Origin: Diplonema japonicum
Taxonomy: Eukaryota; Euglenozoa; Diplonemea; Diplonemida; Diplonemidae
Reading direction: 5' to 3'
DNA: 64,000 nucleotides
NCBI GenBank assembly: GCA_964019335.1
Contig: OZ025660.1
Span: 372,001-436,000, forward strand
A program made the position numbers and the translations under genes. The notes beneath the pieces are model-generated. The model saw nothing but the letters and a program-made list of their open reading frames with translations, was not told where the DNA came from and did not search any database. Positions 62,110 through 64,000 of the stretch are shown here, in pieces (positions within the stretch are counted from its first letter, which is position 1; the number at the start of each line of letters is the position of its first letter).

Positions 62110-64000
62110 TCATTTCGGTTTGTAAAAACCAGGCATTGTGACGTCTTCGCTTTTCCCGCCCTGTTGGTGTATTTCCCCCCTTTTTTTTTCTTTGGTACCG
62201 CGAAGAGCCTCGCGCTGCTGAGTTTGAGCTTCTCTTTCGATATTTTGACCGGCGGGCTGTGTTCGGCATTGACTCGCGCATCGGCCTTCTTAACCTTTTA
62301 GATTTTTCGAGGGGGGGGTGTAAAACAAACCGCTTCCGCATTCGTAACCAGCGCCTTGGTGAAGAGCCGTTCGGTGAGAACCTGCATCTCGTCGGGGTTC
62401 ATAAAGAGCTTTTTCCCAGCAACATCTCGTTTGACCTTTGCAAGGGCAGCCATCCTGCGTTTGTTGTAAGTCTGGACGGCTACTTCAGAGTTCCGGGAAG
62501 AGGCTTCTTGCTTCTCTGCTTCGCTTAAGGTCTTCGTGGGTATCCGTTTGAACTCGTACTTCCTCATGAGAGCGTCGTGCTTCTTCTCCCTGCTGTCGAG
62601 TGTCAAAGTATACAACTTCGCGATGATGTTGTCTGCCGACCTCTGCTCTGCTGCAGACAGATCCGGTGGAGGGAACGTCTTCTTCTCCTCTGTTGCTGGA
62701 CGGGGCTTCGGCTGCTTATCAGGGTTGTAGAACTTCACAGCACACCCTTCCGCCCTTGTCACCCCGTCGTGCAGCGTCACAATCTTGTTTTTCTCCAACA
62801 TTGCCTCTGCCTCCATCGTTCTTCGAACAGAAGGATGGTATAAGTGCGGTGACACTTTCGCCACTTTTTTCTTTGTCTGTCCTACGCCTTCAAGTTTCGC
62901 CAGCTTCTTCACATATTCCTTTATAGTTTCATTTTCCACGTTGCTTTCTATCAGATCCACGCAAGGTGCAGTGTGCAGATTTGAAGGTTGCACAACAGGT
63001 ACCAGCGACCTGGGGCGTATCCCGCTTGCAGTTTTGAATTTATCGCCAGCCGTGCGTTGCTGTTCCGAAAGCTTGAAAGGAAGCGGGTACGTGGCGTTCA
63101 TCATCTGAGCTGGCGAGAGACGCTTTGACTTTGTGAAATGGGTGTTTGGTTTGCGTGACCGCTCGCACGAGCACCGCACAGTGTGCAGAATACCGTCATC
63201 AGCGAGTTTCGCCCCCGTGCTGAAGCCCAGTGCCGTGAGCCTCCGCCACATGTCCACCTCGCTTGTTTTGCAGATGTATTCTATAAACAGTGAGAACTCC
63301 TTTGCGCTCGCTTTGTCATGCATCCCATGTGCCGCCCATAACTCTTTCCCACTGATCTCCCAACACCCTTCCCGCCCCGCGTTCCACAGAGTGCTCCAAC
63401 AACAACATGTCACAATAGACGGCAGACCAGGGGCGGGCACATGCGATATCTTGCTGAAGATCGCCGTTGCCGCTTGCAAGCACTCCTGGGTCGCTTTGAG
63501 GTTCCCCTCTTGCAGTTCTACGAGCGGTACACACGGCCACGACAAATCATACAACGGGTCCTCGTGCGAACTGGCCGAGAGCAGGGCTCCCTGATGGTAC
63601 TCGTTGAGCACATACGAACAGTCGTTGTCGAGGAGGTATCCTAAGTTACCGAGAGCAGTCTCTACCACCCACGGGGTGTCCCACACTAAGTCGCGCATGT
63701 AGCACTGCCAGTCTGACTGGGAAATGCTAAAGACTGAACCGAAGCGCTGCCGCAGGATGTAGTCTGGCTGCAGACCATCAGTATAAAAATGGAATATCTG
63801 CAGGGCATGGAAGTCCATTGTTAACTCGTAACTCTGGAACCTCCTAAAGATTGCGCTGAAGACATGCTTTGTGTTGTCTGTCAACTCACCCGTTTCGTCA
63901 AGCAGCAGATTGTACAACGGTCGAGCGACAGGTGTCTTCTGTTGCATGCATGGCCATGTCACCCTGCAGCAAGGGTCCTCGCTCAGTTGCACAGCCATCT
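62110..64000 (-). CDS. EF-hand-like protein with basic C-terminus, runs to the window edge
   Basis: Exons 62331-63998 (start at or beyond the edge), 62199-62294 and 62110-62160. Introns are 36 nt (62295-62330, GTTTGT...AAAAG) and 38 nt (62161-62198, GTACCA...CAACAG). The joined frame is 604 aa and ends MPGFYKPK, a natural-looking terminus. The first 120 residues resemble a protist EF-hand-like module (LYNLLLDETGELTDNTKHVFSAIFRRF, MDFHALQIFHFYTDG). A Cys-rich middle (VTCCCWSTLWNAGREGCW) follows. The second half is Lys/Arg/Ala-rich helix (KRRMAALAKVKRDVAG). The ATG at 63998 lies 3 nt from the edge, so the true start may be further out. Function unknown. Confidence 0.6.

Overview
This window is nuclear DNA of a protist. 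It holds a nucleoporin Nup155 homologue, an SmG spliceosomal protein, an F-box/WD40 protein, STE20/PAK-like and SNF1-like kinases, and 23 small GT...AG introns that I could place by reading-frame continuity. The species cannot be fixed from sequence alone. All 27 coding regions read from the minus strand. Many starts are preceded by a pyrimidine-rich stretch ending in AG. There are three mitochondrial-type Pol I-like 5' exonucleases, a type best known as kinetoplastid SSE1. Together these suggest a flagellate with polycistronic, possibly trans-spliced transcription, such as a euglenozoan; that is inference. Coding regions are near balanced GC, while intergenic DNA is dominated by long A/T and G/C homopolymers.

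Layout. 1-15 kb: a coiled-coil protein, a repeat-associated ORF, a PSP1-like small protein, an inactive-looking Trf4-type nucleotidyltransferase, and a PDZ plus ADP-ribosyltransferase-like protein with an acylation-type N-terminus. 15-26 kb: a region carrying mosaic dispersed repeats, with a small membrane protein, a secreted AA10 lytic polysaccharide monooxygenase carrying two CBM1-like modules, and a mucin-like type I surface protein. 26-41 kb: an LRR/coiled-coil centrosome or cilium-type protein, the F-box/WD40 protein, three unknown proteins and Nup155 with six introns packed at its 3' end. 41-49 kb: a kinase with a C-terminal C1 domain, then three tandem 5' exonuclease paralogues separated by foldback sequences and a SINE-like element. 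50-64 kb: a second repeat-associated ORF, a PH/PAK kinase, a secreted transglutaminase-like protein, a KH-repeat protein, a Ttd14-like NTPase/CYTH protein, SmG, SufB with a bacterial-length N-terminus, and an EF-hand-like protein running to the window edge.

Introns are 32-59 nt, mostly begin GTATG (also GTGTG, GTTTG) and are often filled by homopolymer. Several genes have an A homopolymer directly before the ATG. Functionally this is a mixed housekeeping segment with secreted and cell-surface genes (LPMO, mucin-like, transglutaminase), not a single pathway. The most unusual features are the mosaic repeats beside the secreted genes, the exonuclease expansion, the AA10-CBM1 chimera, the PDZ/ART-like protein and a dispersed motif of about 45 nt that recurs between genes.
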